NCBI GenBank assembly: GCA_944386335.1
Contig: CALXAQ010000148.1
Span: 1-20,558 of the forward strand
Reading direction: 5' to 3'
Length of the DNA: 20,558 bases
Source of the DNA: an uncultured Clostridia bacterium
Lineage (GTDB): Bacteria > Bacillota > Clostridia > TANB77 > CAG-508
Positions 20,228 through 20,558 of this stretch are shown in pieces. The first letter of the stretch is position 1. Every line of letters starts with the position of its first letter. Under the pieces are notes generated by a model, which worked only from the letters and a program-made list of their open reading frames with translations, was not told where the DNA came from and did no database searches. The translations under genes and the position numbers were made by a program.

Positions 20228-20558
20228 TTGTATAAAACCATAAAAAAGAAAGAAGAAGCTATTTTTATAGAAAAAAAGTCAAAATTTGTTGCAGAATTAT
20301 ATCCTATAAAAAGTAGGGAAGAAGCAGAAGAAACCATACAAAGCATAAGAAAAAAATATTATGATGCAAAACATCATTGTTATGCTTATCGTATAAAAAC
20401 AGAAACAGAGACGATAGAAAAAAGTTCAGATGATGGAGAACCTAGTGGAACTGCAGGTTCTCCGATGCTTCATGTCTTGCAAAGAGAAGAATTGTTTAAT
20501 GTGCTAATTGTAGTTACCAGATATTTTGGTGGCATACTATTGGGAACAGGAGGATTAG
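20228..20558 (+). CDS. YigZ/IMPACT-family protein, truncated by the window end
   Basis: The first 110 codons of a YigZ/YvyE (IMPACT, UPF0029) protein. The family is linked to translation control through Gcn-type regulators in eukaryotes; the bacterial role is unclear, possibly RNA- or ribosome-related. Diagnostic stretches are KSKFVAELYPI, DAKHHCYAY, SSDDGEPSGTAGSPMLHVL and VVTRYFGGILLGTGGL. The start is TTG at 20228, eight bases after AAAGGA (20214-20219); no ATG fits. It is 18 bases downstream of the radical-SAM gene and likely in the same operon. The gene runs off the window before the C-terminal domain. No in-frame CGG is present in the visible part. Confidence 0.88.
   Translation, partial: MYKTIKKKEEAIFIEKKSKFVAELYPIKSREEAEETIQSIRKKYYDAKHHCYAYRIKTETETIEKSSDDGEPSGTAGSPMLHVLQREELFNVLIVVTRYFGGILLGTGGL

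Noticed and set aside
1..20558. A tRNA or other RNA gene in the window that could read CGGN
   Set aside because: The only tRNA-like sequences with a TTCGA T loop are tRNA-His and tRNA-Gln, both with normal seven-base anticodon loops. Any decoding tRNA must lie elsewhere.

Overview
The window is low-GC DNA (about 30% by eye) from an anaerobic, endospore-forming Firmicute, most likely a member of the Clostridia. Sporulation is shown by an alpha/beta small acid-soluble spore protein and a BofA-family protein. Anaerobic life is suggested by rubrerythrin, FeoAB ferrous-iron uptake and two radical-SAM enzymes. Nearly all space is coding, and intergenic gaps carry recognisable promoters and intrinsic terminators. 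I could not assign a species.

Layout. 1-500: spore protein gene (minus) with a sporulation-type promoter whose 36-bp module is repeated at the left edge. 560-2874: two Cof-type HAD phosphatases, facing each other, with small ORFs between them. 2906-6014: hslO-pth-rng-bofA operon ending in a 19-bp-stem terminator. 6031-9014: minus-strand acyl-CoA synthetase and a helix-turn-helix/PIN-domain nuclease. 9216-12459: guanylate-kinase-like, CapA-like and rimO genes, overlapping and probably co-translated. 12436-12528: three tandem 31-bp hairpin repeats that also encode the last codons and stop of rimO; a solo copy lies at 9178-9208. 12536-14449: DUF2207 membrane protein (minus). 14569-17057: feoA and feoB. 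17180-17790: rubrerythrin with a Fur/PerR-like operator. 17807-20558: dut, tRNA-His and tRNA-Gln, a flavin reductase with a non-AUG start, a TIGR01212-type radical-SAM gene and a partial YigZ/IMPACT gene.

The main discovery candidate is a repeated reading-frame anomaly. feoA (one site), feoB (three sites) and the radical-SAM gene (one site) each lose frame at one extra C placed exactly before a GGN glycine codon, at 14769, 15051, 16588, 16883 and 19465. In every case the incoming frame shows CGG, and skipping the C (a +1 shift, or reading CGGN as a four-base glycine codon) restores a complete, family-typical protein. My scan found no in-frame CGG in any ordinary gene of the window, although out-of-frame CGG is common and other CGN arginine codons are used about four dozen times. 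The glycine-rich tail of the DUF2207 gene holds four more C-before-GGN steps. The PIN-nuclease gene is the exception: it keeps two in-frame CGG codons (residues 12 and 41). This pattern suggests that CGG is unassigned or starved here and triggers programmed or tolerated +1 frameshifting. A systematic sequencing error is the main competing explanation.
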